Part shown: positions 7,918 to 18,065 of the stretch, piece after piece
Numbering within the stretch: the stretch's first letter is position 1
Layout: each line of letters begins with the position of its first letter
Origin: Euryarchaeota archaeon TMED99
GTDB lineage: Archaea; Thermoplasmatota; Poseidoniia; Poseidoniales; Poseidoniaceae
Assembly (NCBI GenBank): GCA_002170315.2
Contig: NHFA02000051.1
Location: 5,774 to 45,565 of the forward strand
Length of the DNA stretch: 39,792 nucleotides
Direction of reading: 5' to 3'
Notes under the pieces: model-generated
Seen by the model: the letters and a program-made list of their open reading frames with translations, nothing else
Told to the model about the DNA's origin: nothing
Database searches by the model: none
Program-made: the position numbers and the translations under genes

Positions 7918-10900
7918 ATGACCTCGCCTAATAAAATCTCAATTCGTAGCCAAAGTGTACTGCTCATCTTCATCTTACTTTCATCCGGAATGCTTGGAAT
8001 CCTTCCGATTCAATCCGTCGATGCTGATGCTGGACGTTCGACCGGTACTGAGACACTTACCGTTGATGTGCTCGGAGATTATTACGACCGTGGAACAAAT
8101 ATGACCTTGGTTGCAACGGCATCGAATTTGGACACAACTGCAGAGTATGCACTCGAATACACGTTGTGCAGAGCCACGGGAACTTGGGATGATGAAATGG
8201 AAGTCATGAATGTTGAATGTACTGAATGGTTCGACCAAGTTTCCGGTACTGTGGATTTAGGTTCAGGAAACTTAGTGTCACTTTCAGCAACCTCAATTGC
8301 CGATACTGGATGTTGCGATAACTCAAACTCCGCAGAAAACTTTGACAACGGAACAATGATGTTTTTGGTAAATCTCACTTCTCAAAGCATTCCAATTGCA
8401 TCCGAATCCACTGAACTCTTCGCTTTGGGCAGTGAGGTCGTTGGTATGCACCTTGGCGTTTCAAACAAGGACATTCTTTTGGGAATGGATTACGGTGTTC
8501 ATGCTTTCTTTGATTTAGAGTATTGGAACCTTGAAGTACTGTCTCATTCGGTTAATTGCTCTTTAATCGACCCCAACGGCACTGCTGTTGATTCAACAGT
8601 TAAGATTTGGAATGGTGATTATGATATTGTCGACCCTTATTTCGATCTTGTGGCAACTGGTGAAGGAATGCATTATCCACATTGTGATTTGATACGAAGT
8701 GCCGATTCGACAATTCTTGCAAGTCAAATCGGAGCATCATTCGATGTTATTGACAGTGATTATTCTGGCTATGAGGCAGTGAGTGGACAGACCGATACAA
8801 TCCTGTATGAGCATAACGATACCGTCTCTCTCACCGTTCCTATGACAAATTTGTTTATCGGTGCTGAATACGTTTTGACATACACTATGTGTTACACACA
8901 TGTCTACTACGACAATCACATTCGAGATTATGTTCTTGAATGTGGCGCTGATGTACGGTATGGTCTGCTTGATGATCCTTTGACCACGACAGTCGATGAG
9001 TCCGAAGTAATTTCTTTCCAAGGCGAGATAACGTTCACACCAACTGCTTCTACTCATGTTGAGCAACTCACATTCACACTGCCGAGTTGCTGTGGTGATG
9101 AAAAAGCTCAGTTCAACAACAATGAAATGCTCAGTGTCAACTCACTTGAAAACGAATCTCTCACTTTTGACTTAGATATCAGCACTCGCAATGTGAGTCT
9201 TGACGCCGATATTTCCAACACCTTCATTCTTGGAGGAGAGGTCGTAAATGACCATCTAAACTTCCAACGCAATCGAATATTGATTGGCATGAACTCAGTC
9301 TCGCACAGCCGTTGGACTTTGGACACAATGAACAGTTTCACGCTTTCCTACACCATTCAATGCAGTTTATTCAACAGCACAGGTGTTGCAGTGGACAACC
9401 GTACCTCTACATGGAGTCACAACGGTCACCCAGCAGTTGATGTTGGACTCTACCCACCAACTCCGGGTACTTTCCACACAGAATGTAACTTGACTCGAAA
9501 CTTGGACAGCAAGTTTATGGGAAGCCAAACCAGTGGAATTATTACTGTTCTGGATGAAAATTACACGGGTAATGAACGTCATTCAATCACAACCGATTCA
9601 GTTTTCTATCCTCACAATTCAAGTATTGGGCTGAGTATTGAAACGACCAATATGTATCCCGGTACAACCTACACGATTGAATACACCATGTGCAGTGTTG
9701 AAACAGATTATGAAGACGGAATCTTTGAATCCGAATGCAAGGGTCAACCTTCCACTTCTTCTTACAATATCCCTGCTGAAAACCAAACTCTTCTCTCAGG
9801 TAGTATCGACTTTACGCCAACCAGTTCATCATACACAGAAGTGGCCTATATCACCGTACCTGAATGCTGTGGAAATTATGCCAACAATGTGTCTTGGTGG
9901 TTTGAAAACTCTTCTGTTGGGTTGAAGTCGCGCTACTTTATTCAAGATGTCCAATTAAACAGTCCACAAGATGAGAGTAATTACTTCGGTATTGGCGGTA
10001 GTGTTGAATCTTCACAAATGCTTCATTCTTCGTTCCAACTGTTACCAAACATGAATGTCTATATCGATATGCTTTGGATGCTTGACCACCGTAATGAGTT
10101 TATTCAGACCTACCAAGAACAATGCAATTTCTTCGATGCTTCAGATGATTCAATACTCGATTCTACGACGGCTACATGGAACCATCGACCAGAACAAGTC
10201 AACACCATGAATTCGGTGTTCTCGCCGCCAGGAGAGGGTGAGTATTATGTTGAATGTTCATTGACACGTGTGGCTGATTCTACTGTTCTCTCAACCCATA
10301 GAGGTGATGACATTACCGTGCTTCCACCACTTGGCAGTCAAGATGATGCAACCATTAGCGTCAACGCAATGGTGAAACCTGATGGATGGGCACTTGTGTT
10401 GGTTTCAATGGCTGAACTTGACGCAGGTCAACAATATTCCTTCACATGGGATGTCTTGGATGTCTCTACTGGTACTGGGACTGTGATGGATTCAGGCGAA
10501 TACACGTGGGTTGAAGGAACGGATTCAACCGAGAATAAGATTCTCGAATTTAATGCGCTTGCGGATTCCACATTTGCCTGCATTTCAGTCGAATTGAGTG
10601 CTGCTGATGAAGTTCTCGTTACACTCAATGACACCTCTTCTTCCTCCAATCTATGCTGGATACAAAACTCAGTTTCTGACATTGATTCAGATGGAGTTTA
10701 TGATAAAGATGACGAGTGTCCTGCAACTCCATACGGTAGTATCGTTCAATTGAATGGATGTTCCGATACTGACCTTGATGGCTGGGATGACAGCGTTGAA
10801 ATTGATTGCAATTCCGATTTCCAAAACCCTACCTCGGTTCCAGTGGATTATGATCAAGATGGAATCTGCGACCCGATGGATGATGATGATGACGACGATG

Positions 10901-11445
10901 GTTTTACCGATGAAATTGAGTATCTTCGAGGAACCAACCCGTATGATTACAATGATTTCCCAATCAACCAATTGCCAGTATGCACCTTCTATTACACTCT
11001 TGAGATCGATGGGATGCCGGCTGCGAACGCCCTTTCCGGAGATGTTGAAGTTTCCACATTGGTAATCGGTTCATCTTCGGTTCCAAATCTAGGAACGGGT
11101 ATCACACCGATTCTAACGGTTCCTTCTGGAGATTATTTCCTCATCGTATCGTGTCAAGATTTGGACAATGACCCTGTAACGATATCTGTGAATGATGTCG
11201 TTGTTGGTCCTGCACTCGGAGAGGTTACTGCTTCCGCAATAATCACGCTCTCTGCTGACATTTCAGAGTCTGTTGATGCGAACATCACATGGAGTGATGG
11301 AACCAACTCAGCAACCACTCTTGTCACTGTGAATCTCGAAAATACATCTGCGCCTGCGACGTATCTCCCTGGTTTTACTGCATTCATCGGCATGCTCGCT
11401 CTTTTGGGAGCAACCGTTGTTTCCAGAAAATCCAGCGACGAATAA
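7918..11445 (+). CDS. Large secreted/surface protein with three internal repeats, TSP3-like acidic segment and PGF-CTERM-like tail
   Basis: Signal peptide SVLLIFILLSSGMLGILPIQSVDADA; three homologous ~250-aa segments with conserved CC and C pairs; DIDSDGVYDKDDECP...DYDQDGICDPMDDDDDDDG; C-terminal LPGFTAFIGMLALLGATVVSRKSSDE. Confidence 0.8.
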   Translation: MTSPNKISIRSQSVLLIFILLSSGMLGILPIQSVDADAGRSTGTETLTVDVLGDYYDRGTNMTLVATASNLDTTAEYALEYTLCRATGTWDDEMEVMNVECTEWFDQVSGTVDLGSGNLVSLSATSIADTGCCDNSNSAENFDNGTMMFLVNLTSQSIPIASESTELFALGSEVVGMHLGVSNKDILLGMDYGVHAFFDLEYWNLEVLSHSVNCSLIDPNGTAVDSTVKIWNGDYDIVDPYFDLVATGEGMHYPHCDLIRSADSTILASQIGASFDVIDSDYSGYEAVSGQTDTILYEHNDTVSLTVPMTNLFIGAEYVLTYTMCYTHVYYDNHIRDYVLECGADVRYGLLDDPLTTTVDESEVISFQGEITFTPTASTHVEQLTFTLPSCCGDEKAQFNNNEMLSVNSLENESLTFDLDISTRNVSLDADISNTFILGGEVVNDHLNFQRNRILIGMNSVSHSRWTLDTMNSFTLSYTIQCSLFNSTGVAVDNRTSTWSHNGHPAVDVGLYPPTPGTFHTECNLTRNLDSKFMGSQTSGIITVLDENYTGNERHSITTDSVFYPHNSSIGLSIETTNMYPGTTYTIEYTMCSVETDYEDGIFESECKGQPSTSSYNIPAENQTLLSGSIDFTPTSSSYTEVAYITVPECCGNYANNVSWWFENSSVGLKSRYFIQDVQLNSPQDESNYFGIGGSVESSQMLHSSFQLLPNMNVYIDMLWMLDHRNEFIQTYQEQCNFFDASDDSILDSTTATWNHRPEQVNTMNSVFSPPGEGEYYVECSLTRVADSTVLSTHRGDDITVLPPLGSQDDATISVNAMVKPDGWALVLVSMAELDAGQQYSFTWDVLDVSTGTGTVMDSGEYTWVEGTDSTENKILEFNALADSTFACISVELSAADEVLVTLNDTSSSSNLCWIQNSVSDIDSDGVYDKDDECPATPYGSIVQLNGCSDTDLDGWDDSVEIDCNSDFQNPTSVPVDYDQDGICDPMDDDDDDDGFTDEIEYLRGTNPYDYNDFPINQLPVCTFYYTLEIDGMPAANALSGDVEVSTLVIGSSSVPNLGTGITPILTVPSGDYFLIVSCQDLDNDPVTISVNDVVVGPALGEVTASAIITLSADISESVDANITWSDGTNSATTLVTVNLENTSAPATYLPGFTAFIGMLALLGATVVSRKSSDE
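8053..10332 (+). repeat. Three degenerate intragenic protein-level repeats (about 8053-8790, 8791-9591, 9592-10332)
   Basis: Aligning blocks: YALEYTLC/YVLTYTMC/YTIEYTMC; TGCCDN/PSCCGD/PECCGN; VNCSLIDPNGTAVDST/IQCSLFNSTGVAVDNR/EQCNFFDASDDSILDS; HCDLIRSADSTILAS/ECNLTRNLDSKFMGS/ECSLTRVADSTVLST. Confidence 0.75.
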
Positions 11446-11510
11446 CTGACGTTCACACAGTGAGCTTTTGATTGGGTCAGGATGAAAGACCCTCTGCACA
11501 GGCGAAGGGT

Positions 11511-12257
11511 ATGGCGAACGGACCATACATCGTCACCGGTGCATCGAAAGGAATAGGGAGAGAGATTTCTCTGCAATTAGCAGCACAAGGCCATCCAGTA
11601 ATTGGCCTTGCACGGTCTTCAGAGGAGTTGAAGAAAGTCGGAGAATCGTTAGCAGAGTCATGCTCAGGTTCTTTTTCTATCGCTTGCGATTTGTCACTTT
11701 CTTCGGATATTCAAGCTGCTGCCGAGCAAATATGTGAGCAATTTGACTGGATTGCAGGAATTGTTCACAATGCGGGCACAATTTTTCCGATCAACTCGAT
11801 GGCAGGTTCGGATATGGCACAGTGGACCCATTCAATTCAAGCGAATCTCATTGGTGTACAAGACTTGACTCAACGACTTATGCCGCTGATGGGAGGTTCT
11901 CAACAATCTCGTGTGACGACCATCTCGAGCGGGGCTTCTCTTCGACCGATTCAATCATGGTCTGCCTATTGTGTCTCAAAAGCCGGTCTTGACATGTGGG
12001 CAAAGTGCTTAGCTGCTGAAGGTGCAGATGCAAACATCAGCGCTATTGCCATTGCACCGGGAGTGGTTGACACAGGTATGCAGTCAGATATTCGTTCGGC
12101 AAATCCAGAACAGTTTCCATCACATGGGGATTTTGTTTCCCTATACACCGATGGCCACCTGACTCAAAGTAAAGACGTTGCAGAACAATTATGTCCTCTC
12201 ATTTTGAACCATTCTATGGAACAGTCCGGTCAACGGTTTGATGTTCGTGAACTGTAA
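11511..12257 (+). CDS. SDR-family oxidoreductase
   Basis: VTGASKGIGREI, VHNAGTI, TTISSGAS...YCVSKAGLDMW (YxxxK). Confidence 0.9.
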   Translation: MANGPYIVTGASKGIGREISLQLAAQGHPVIGLARSSEELKKVGESLAESCSGSFSIACDLSLSSDIQAAAEQICEQFDWIAGIVHNAGTIFPINSMAGSDMAQWTHSIQANLIGVQDLTQRLMPLMGGSQQSRVTTISSGASLRPIQSWSAYCVSKAGLDMWAKCLAAEGADANISAIAIAPGVVDTGMQSDIRSANPEQFPSHGDFVSLYTDGHLTQSKDVAEQLCPLILNHSMEQSGQRFDVREL

Positions 12258-12322
12258 TATCAATGGGAAAAAGAGCGAAGGGTGATAAGCCAGCACCTTA
12301 ACAGCGCAATTAGAGGGATTGT

Positions 12323-12703
12323 ATGCCAGGAACAGACCGTGTTGAAATTCGAACTTTGAAAGTAGGACGCTTTTGTGTTGTCGATGAAGAGGCTTACAAG
12401 ATATTGAGCATTTCCAAGTCCAAACCAGGAAAGCACGGTTCAGCAAAAGCTCGTCTTGAACTTGTCTCTCTGTTTTCTTCGAAGAAAATCTCTCACGTTG
12501 GCACCGTTACCGACAGCATCAACGTTCCTATGATTGAAAAGGGCAAGGCTATGGTAACTCACATTGATGGTGAAGAAGTTCACGCCATGAATATGAAAGA
12601 CCACTCCATGATGATTCTTCCAGTTGACCCCGACATTGAAGTCGCATCAGGTCAAGAGATTCTCTGGATGGAAGCACTTGGTCGCTACAAGATCGAACGT
12701 TGA
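12323..12703 (+). CDS. Translation initiation factor aIF5A
   Basis: 126 aa; hypusination loop SKSKPGKHGSAKARLELVSLFSSKK and C-terminal OB domain. Confidence 0.95.
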   Translation: MPGTDRVEIRTLKVGRFCVVDEEAYKILSISKSKPGKHGSAKARLELVSLFSSKKISHVGTVTDSINVPMIEKGKAMVTHIDGEEVHAMNMKDHSMMILPVDPDIEVASGQEILWMEALGRYKIER

Positions 12704-12796
12704 TTGAATTGACGCTTTCACTCGTAAATGTGAAACATCATTTTTTTGCCGTTGTCCGGTATTGTATTCATAAGCCTAAAGAGTTCATCATCGTCT

Positions 12797-14845
12797 ATGT
12801 CCGAAGTCGGAACAGCAACTGCAACTGAAACTTTTTCAGTTGATGCAGCAATGGAAAACATGAGTGATGCCGATAAGAAATCCTTGAAAAGTTGGTATTT
12901 CTTTGACTGGGCGAACCAAGCTTATGCTCTTACGGTCATGACCGTTATCGCACCTCAAGTGATGTCAGGTTTGTACAACTACGCAACAGGAACACAAACT
13001 GGTGACGCATTTTATGCTCAAGTACTCACCTTTTCCATGCTTTTCGTTGTTGTGACTGCGCCGGCTCTCGGTGTTATTGCAGACCGTATGCCGATTAAGA
13101 AATCATTACTCAAATGGTATACTGTTGCAGGAGTTATCTTTACTGCACTCATGGGTGCTGCCCCTTACTTCGGTTCTGATGGTTACAAAATCATGGCAGT
13201 AATGTATGTCATAGGTACTGTTGGTTTTACTGGTGGTAACGTCATTTACTATTCCTTTATGCCTTATTTGGCTGAAAAGCGATGCATGGATCATGTCTCT
13301 TCGAAAGGGTATGCATATGGTTTCATGGGCGGTTCAATGCTTCTCATCTTCCACTTGATTATTCTCTTGGGTCCGTTCGGCTGGGATTCGAACTTCCGTT
13401 TGTCGACCATTTTCGTTACTTCTGCGCTGTGGTGGTGGGGCTTTGGTTACCTCATGTTCAAGTGGACTCCAGAACCTGAGATTCCAAATGAAATGGAGTG
13501 GGAAGGACTTGCTCACGCAACGAAAGTGGCATACAGCCAAGTCTTCACAACCTTCAAAGAAATCAAGAAGTTCAAGATTTTAGCCATGTATCTTCTCGCT
13601 TATCTTCTGTTTTATGATGGAGTTAACACCATCGCAAGTATGGCAAGTGCATACGGTGACTCCGTTCTTCGATTGAGTCTTCAATTGAACATCTATTTGC
13701 TGCTTACAGTCAATATCGTAGCAATACCTATGACTTTGGTGTTCGGTAAACTTGCGAACATTAAGGGTACAAAGTTTGCATTGATGCTTTCGCTGATGAT
13801 CTATTGCTGTGTTGCTGTCGTTGCTGCTGGCTTTGCTCCGCTTGAACTGGATTCAACAGTCAATGTAGACGACGAGGGAAATCCAACAGTGGATGATGCA
13901 GACCGATACGATTTCACCTTCACCTGGAATGAAACGTCTTCAATGTATGAAATGACGACACTTTACGGTAAGGGATACGAAGGTTGGATCAGTGAAGAAG
14001 GCGCTGGTGACAATGAATTCCGTGATGCTTATCAGAGTTATTTCCCTGCCGAGTCTACCGATTATGAATCGAGTTCTTCTTCATCTGGCTCAATGGGCGC
14101 AGGTATTCTCATGTGTATCGCAATCCTTGCAATCCTTGGAACATTCGGCGCAGGAATACTTTACATTCAAAATCTCGAAATGGGTTGGAAAGGTGCACTG
14201 CTAGCATTCCTTTTGGTTGGCTCAGGACTCTTGGGTGTCTCGATGCTTGCTGAAGAAGAGACAGTGAATGCGGTCGTAACACCATCCATTGATGCTGAAA
14301 ATGCCACTGCAATGGTCGCTGCGTTTGATAGTACGAATGACCACCGTTGGTCAATTATCTTTGTAGGTGGCCCGGAAAGTGGTGCTGATGAAATTGGCGA
14401 TACTCACCCGACGAATGTCGATCAAGGTGGTCTTGCTGATGGCTATGCCTCCTGGATGCGTTCGAATCTATGGGAGCCTCTCGGAATGGGTGTTACTGCT
14501 CAATGGATTACTCTTGGAATGTTTGTTGGTGTTGCAATGGGTGCAGCAGGTGCTCAAGCACGTTCGATGTTCTCTATGCTTATCCCCGAAACACGGACTT
14601 CAGAATTCTTCGGATTCTTTGGTTTCCTCGGTAAGTCAGCTGCAATGATTGGAACTTTCCTCTATGCCCTTGCAAGTACTCAGTTTGACAGTCGAGTTGC
14701 AATTTTGACCATTACGATTGTTATTCTGATGGGAACCTATCTCACGAGTCGCATCGACTTGGAAGAAGGTATGCGAGTTGCTGCAGAAGAGGATCGCATC
14801 GCTCGAGAGAATGGAACTCACCCAGAACAAGCAGTTGCTGAGTGA
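12797..14845 (+). CDS. MFS transporter, Atg22/UMF1-like, with two large polar insertions
   Basis: SWYFFDWANQAYALTVMTVIAPQVMSGLYN and multiple TMs; non-membrane insertions in the middle and near the C-terminus; start at MSEVGTATATETF. Confidence 0.8.
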   Translation: MSEVGTATATETFSVDAAMENMSDADKKSLKSWYFFDWANQAYALTVMTVIAPQVMSGLYNYATGTQTGDAFYAQVLTFSMLFVVVTAPALGVIADRMPIKKSLLKWYTVAGVIFTALMGAAPYFGSDGYKIMAVMYVIGTVGFTGGNVIYYSFMPYLAEKRCMDHVSSKGYAYGFMGGSMLLIFHLIILLGPFGWDSNFRLSTIFVTSALWWWGFGYLMFKWTPEPEIPNEMEWEGLAHATKVAYSQVFTTFKEIKKFKILAMYLLAYLLFYDGVNTIASMASAYGDSVLRLSLQLNIYLLLTVNIVAIPMTLVFGKLANIKGTKFALMLSLMIYCCVAVVAAGFAPLELDSTVNVDDEGNPTVDDADRYDFTFTWNETSSMYEMTTLYGKGYEGWISEEGAGDNEFRDAYQSYFPAESTDYESSSSSSGSMGAGILMCIAILAILGTFGAGILYIQNLEMGWKGALLAFLLVGSGLLGVSMLAEEETVNAVVTPSIDAENATAMVAAFDSTNDHRWSIIFVGGPESGADEIGDTHPTNVDQGGLADGYASWMRSNLWEPLGMGVTAQWITLGMFVGVAMGAAGAQARSMFSMLIPETRTSEFFGFFGFLGKSAAMIGTFLYALASTQFDSRVAILTITIVILMGTYLTSRIDLEEGMRVAAEEDRIARENGTHPEQAVAE

Positions 14846-14916
14846 TGGATGCTTGATTGGCCTTTCCACGTAAAGTTCGTGGCTAGTCTTATGAAGCGCG
14901 TTCTCAACCGCTGGCT

Positions 14917-15645
14917 GTGAAAGCATTCAATCTACTCCAGACTGTAGGGTCTTTCGTAGTCATTTTGGTTATGGTCATCGTATGGGGTGTTCCACTGGCG
15001 CCAGCAATTGTTTACTTCAACTGGGTTGAATCGTTGTTTTCTTATGACCATGAATGGGCTCAAGCATTGGCGACTGGACTTGTGTTGTCAAGTTCATTTG
15101 TCGTATATACGATTTCTCTTCTGATATTTTCGTCTTTTCTGCAATTCATCCTTCATCTCAGAATCAAAGAGAAAACCGTTGTTCCTTTAGCATCTTTCAA
15201 GACCATCCGGTGGGCCTTCTGTGGGCAAATTCTTCGTTCGACTCAACCCTTCCTTCAACACTTTGTTCCGTCTTTTTTGGCCACAGCTTATTTCCGTGTC
15301 TGTGGTGCGAAAATTGGCAAGAATACCCAAATCAATACAGTACGATTAAACGATCCTTGCTTGATACGTATCGATGATGATTGTGTGGTTGGTGGGGGTG
15401 CGATTTTCAATGGCCATTTAGTCGAAAAAGGGCAGATGGTTTTTGCTCCGATTCACATGCAAAAAGGCTCATTGGTCGGTGCTCGTGCAACGGTTCAACC
15501 CGGTGTAGTCGTTGAAGAACATGCAGTGGTAGCAACCAATGCGCTCATCCCCAAATATCGTACGATTCCTGCTGGAGAAGTATGGGGCGGATTGCCGGCT
15601 GTCATGATTCGTGACAGTTCATCGAGAGATGATTTATCGCTTTAA
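14917..15645 (+). CDS. Membrane-anchored left-handed beta-helix (hexapeptide) acyltransferase-like protein
   Basis: Two N-terminal TM segments then GAKIGKNTQINTVRLNDPCLIRIDDDCVVGGGAIFNGHLVEKGQ...GSLVGARATVQPGVVVEEHAVVATNALIPK; GTG start. Confidence 0.7.
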   Translation: MKAFNLLQTVGSFVVILVMVIVWGVPLAPAIVYFNWVESLFSYDHEWAQALATGLVLSSSFVVYTISLLIFSSFLQFILHLRIKEKTVVPLASFKTIRWAFCGQILRSTQPFLQHFVPSFLATAYFRVCGAKIGKNTQINTVRLNDPCLIRIDDDCVVGGGAIFNGHLVEKGQMVFAPIHMQKGSLVGARATVQPGVVVEEHAVVATNALIPKYRTIPAGEVWGGLPAVMIRDSSSRDDLSL

Positions 15646-15738
15646 ACACGGAATAAATTGGTTCCAAACAACAGCAACCTATTCAAACGGATTGCTCCAC
15701 CTTGTCACATACGCGTAGCGTATACCGAGTGTGATTCC

Positions 15739-18054
15739 ATGGGTGTCGAAAAATCTGCATACCGCCAACCAGTAACTCCTCAGGGTTTGAAAGCCATTGA
15801 AAAGGGTACACTGACTTGGCTTGATGACGACATGTATAACAACCTCAATACCGGTGTTCTTGAGCAATATTTGGAAGAGAAAAATCTCGAAGAGTCCTTT
15901 GAAGTATCGCACTGGAGCACTCCAAAAGTCATCTACGGTATTGCGATTGGAGCAGTCTTTTCTGGCGTTACTGCATATATTGGATTAAAACTTGGTTTGG
16001 CAATATCGGCTGCGTGGTATATCGCTTACCTTTTGGGTATGGCTCTCAGGTGGTCGCCATCTGAAGTGAACATCGCTACTTCTGCAACCACTGGCGCAAC
16101 CCACGCTTCAACGGGTTTTATTTTCACTTTCCCTGCAATTTTCCTTTTGGCTTCTGATTCTCGATATTTTTTGGCAGATGGCCCTCTTATCAGTAATGCG
16201 GACACGTTTAATCTAGCATTTGTAGGAATTGTTGCAAGTATGTTTGCCGGTTTCTTGGGTATTATGTATTTCATCATCTTTCGACGTGTTTGGCTTGTCG
16301 AAGACCCGCTGCCGTTACCTGGTTTTGAAGCAACACTCAAGATGCTTGATATCGCATCTGACGTGAATACCGGGGCTGTAGAACATGCTCATGCTTCTTT
16401 GAAAACGATTGGTTGGTGGACGACCATCACCATGGGTGCTTTGTTCTTGGTTGAATATCCTTTGATTTGGGCGAACGGTAAGAAATTAGCTCTTCTTGAT
16501 TTCTTAGCCGAATCAGGACACATTGGTGATTATGGTCTTGCCACTTTTTATTCAAACGGAAAGATTCACCAGCCGAGTGGAATAGAAGATGGCGTCTCAC
16601 TCAATTACACTCATTGGTCTGCCGATACTCAGTGGAATCCATTTGCTTACACCTACATTGGCGTAGCACTTACCCCCTCGATGTTTGCTATTGGCTGGTT
16701 CATGAAAACCCGAGTAGCATTCCTTGTTAACCTTGGAACACTTGTTGGTTGGTTCTTTTTGGTTCCTCTCGTTGTTTACTTCAATTTCCCAATTTACGAT
16801 GCTTCACAGCAAGCCAATATACCAATCCAACAATACGCTGCAGGTGGTTCAGCATCACTGCAAATGATTGCCTTTTCTAAGACGGTCCGTACGATTGCGA
16901 TCGGTTCGATTGTTGGAGGCGGAATGTTTGGTCTGGCAAAAATGTGGAAAACTTTTGTCAATATCTTTGCTGATATCGGCTCAGCATTCAAAGGCGATGG
17001 TAGTCAAGAATACATGGAAGGAAAAGGTTGGTATGAATGGCCACTCAAACACATTCCTATCTTCATGGGAATCACATTCCTTGCAATGATTGGAATTTTC
17101 ACAGTTGGTGGATTTTCGGTTCTTGCTTCATTGGTGTTTGCTACCGTTCTTATCTTTACCACGTTTTTACTCGGTGCGATTGCGGTCCGTGTTATGGGCG
17201 AAACTGGAATAGAGCCAGTATCCGGAACCTCATTCATCGTTCTTCTGATGCTGCTCGGTGTTTTCTTGAATGCTCAGGACCTCCTACAATTGAACACCCA
17301 AGATGCGGTTCTCCTCGGTCTGGTTGGAACAACCGTGTTTGGTTCAGCGATTTCAATGTCGGGAACGGTCATTGGAGACTACAAAAACAGTCTCTACATC
17401 GGTAACCGTCCATATCATATATCGAAAGGAAACATCATGGGTGTTATTCCTGGTGCAATTATTGGTGCCGGTGTTGCTATCTTCCTTTCGAAGCAACTCG
17501 CTGATGGAACCATCGATTTGATGGCTCCTCAAGCCAACGCTTTTGCGACATTCTCTGTCATTTTTGCTGAACGTCAAGGCGATTTGAACCTCCTTGCACT
17601 CGGATTCCTTCTTGGAATGTTCGTCGAATGGGGTACCGGTATGGGCACATCGTTCGGCCTCGGAATGTATCTCGATATCCCTCACACATTGCCAATGCTC
17701 ATTGGCGGTTATTCACGAGATAAATGGGAAGACAAGAAACTGCGTCCGAAGATTGAGGCGATCAAAGAAAAAGAAGGTGCAACAGTTGCTGAAAAGCAGC
17801 GTGCACTGATTCTCTTGAGTACGTTCATGGTTGCAGCGGGTCTACTGACTGGCGAAGCTTTCTTTGGCACAGAATCGAGTATTCTTTCGTTCCTCGACAC
17901 ATTGGTTCCGAACCCTGACGGCACAGCATGGTATGTCGGACGCATGTTTGGATTCATTGGTCTGAATGTTCTCATTGGTGGTGGAATCTATTTGTTGTTC
18001 AAGCGGGCAGGTGTCATCGGCGGCGACAGCGTAGATGCAGTGCTTGAAAACTGA
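15739..18054 (+). CDS. OPT-family (oligopeptide) transporter
   Basis: Multi-TM protein; SATTGATHASTGFIFTFPAIFLL, VMGETGIEPVSGTSF, GTGMGTSFGLGMYLDIPHTLPMLIGG; start set at MGVEKSAYRQPVT. Confidence 0.88.
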   Translation: MGVEKSAYRQPVTPQGLKAIEKGTLTWLDDDMYNNLNTGVLEQYLEEKNLEESFEVSHWSTPKVIYGIAIGAVFSGVTAYIGLKLGLAISAAWYIAYLLGMALRWSPSEVNIATSATTGATHASTGFIFTFPAIFLLASDSRYFLADGPLISNADTFNLAFVGIVASMFAGFLGIMYFIIFRRVWLVEDPLPLPGFEATLKMLDIASDVNTGAVEHAHASLKTIGWWTTITMGALFLVEYPLIWANGKKLALLDFLAESGHIGDYGLATFYSNGKIHQPSGIEDGVSLNYTHWSADTQWNPFAYTYIGVALTPSMFAIGWFMKTRVAFLVNLGTLVGWFFLVPLVVYFNFPIYDASQQANIPIQQYAAGGSASLQMIAFSKTVRTIAIGSIVGGGMFGLAKMWKTFVNIFADIGSAFKGDGSQEYMEGKGWYEWPLKHIPIFMGITFLAMIGIFTVGGFSVLASLVFATVLIFTTFLLGAIAVRVMGETGIEPVSGTSFIVLLMLLGVFLNAQDLLQLNTQDAVLLGLVGTTVFGSAISMSGTVIGDYKNSLYIGNRPYHISKGNIMGVIPGAIIGAGVAIFLSKQLADGTIDLMAPQANAFATFSVIFAERQGDLNLLALGFLLGMFVEWGTGMGTSFGLGMYLDIPHTLPMLIGGYSRDKWEDKKLRPKIEAIKEKEGATVAEKQRALILLSTFMVAAGLLTGEAFFGTESSILSFLDTLVPNPDGTAWYVGRMFGFIGLNVLIGGGIYLLFKRAGVIGGDSVDAVLEN

Positions 18055-18065
18055 GCGTGAAGAAC

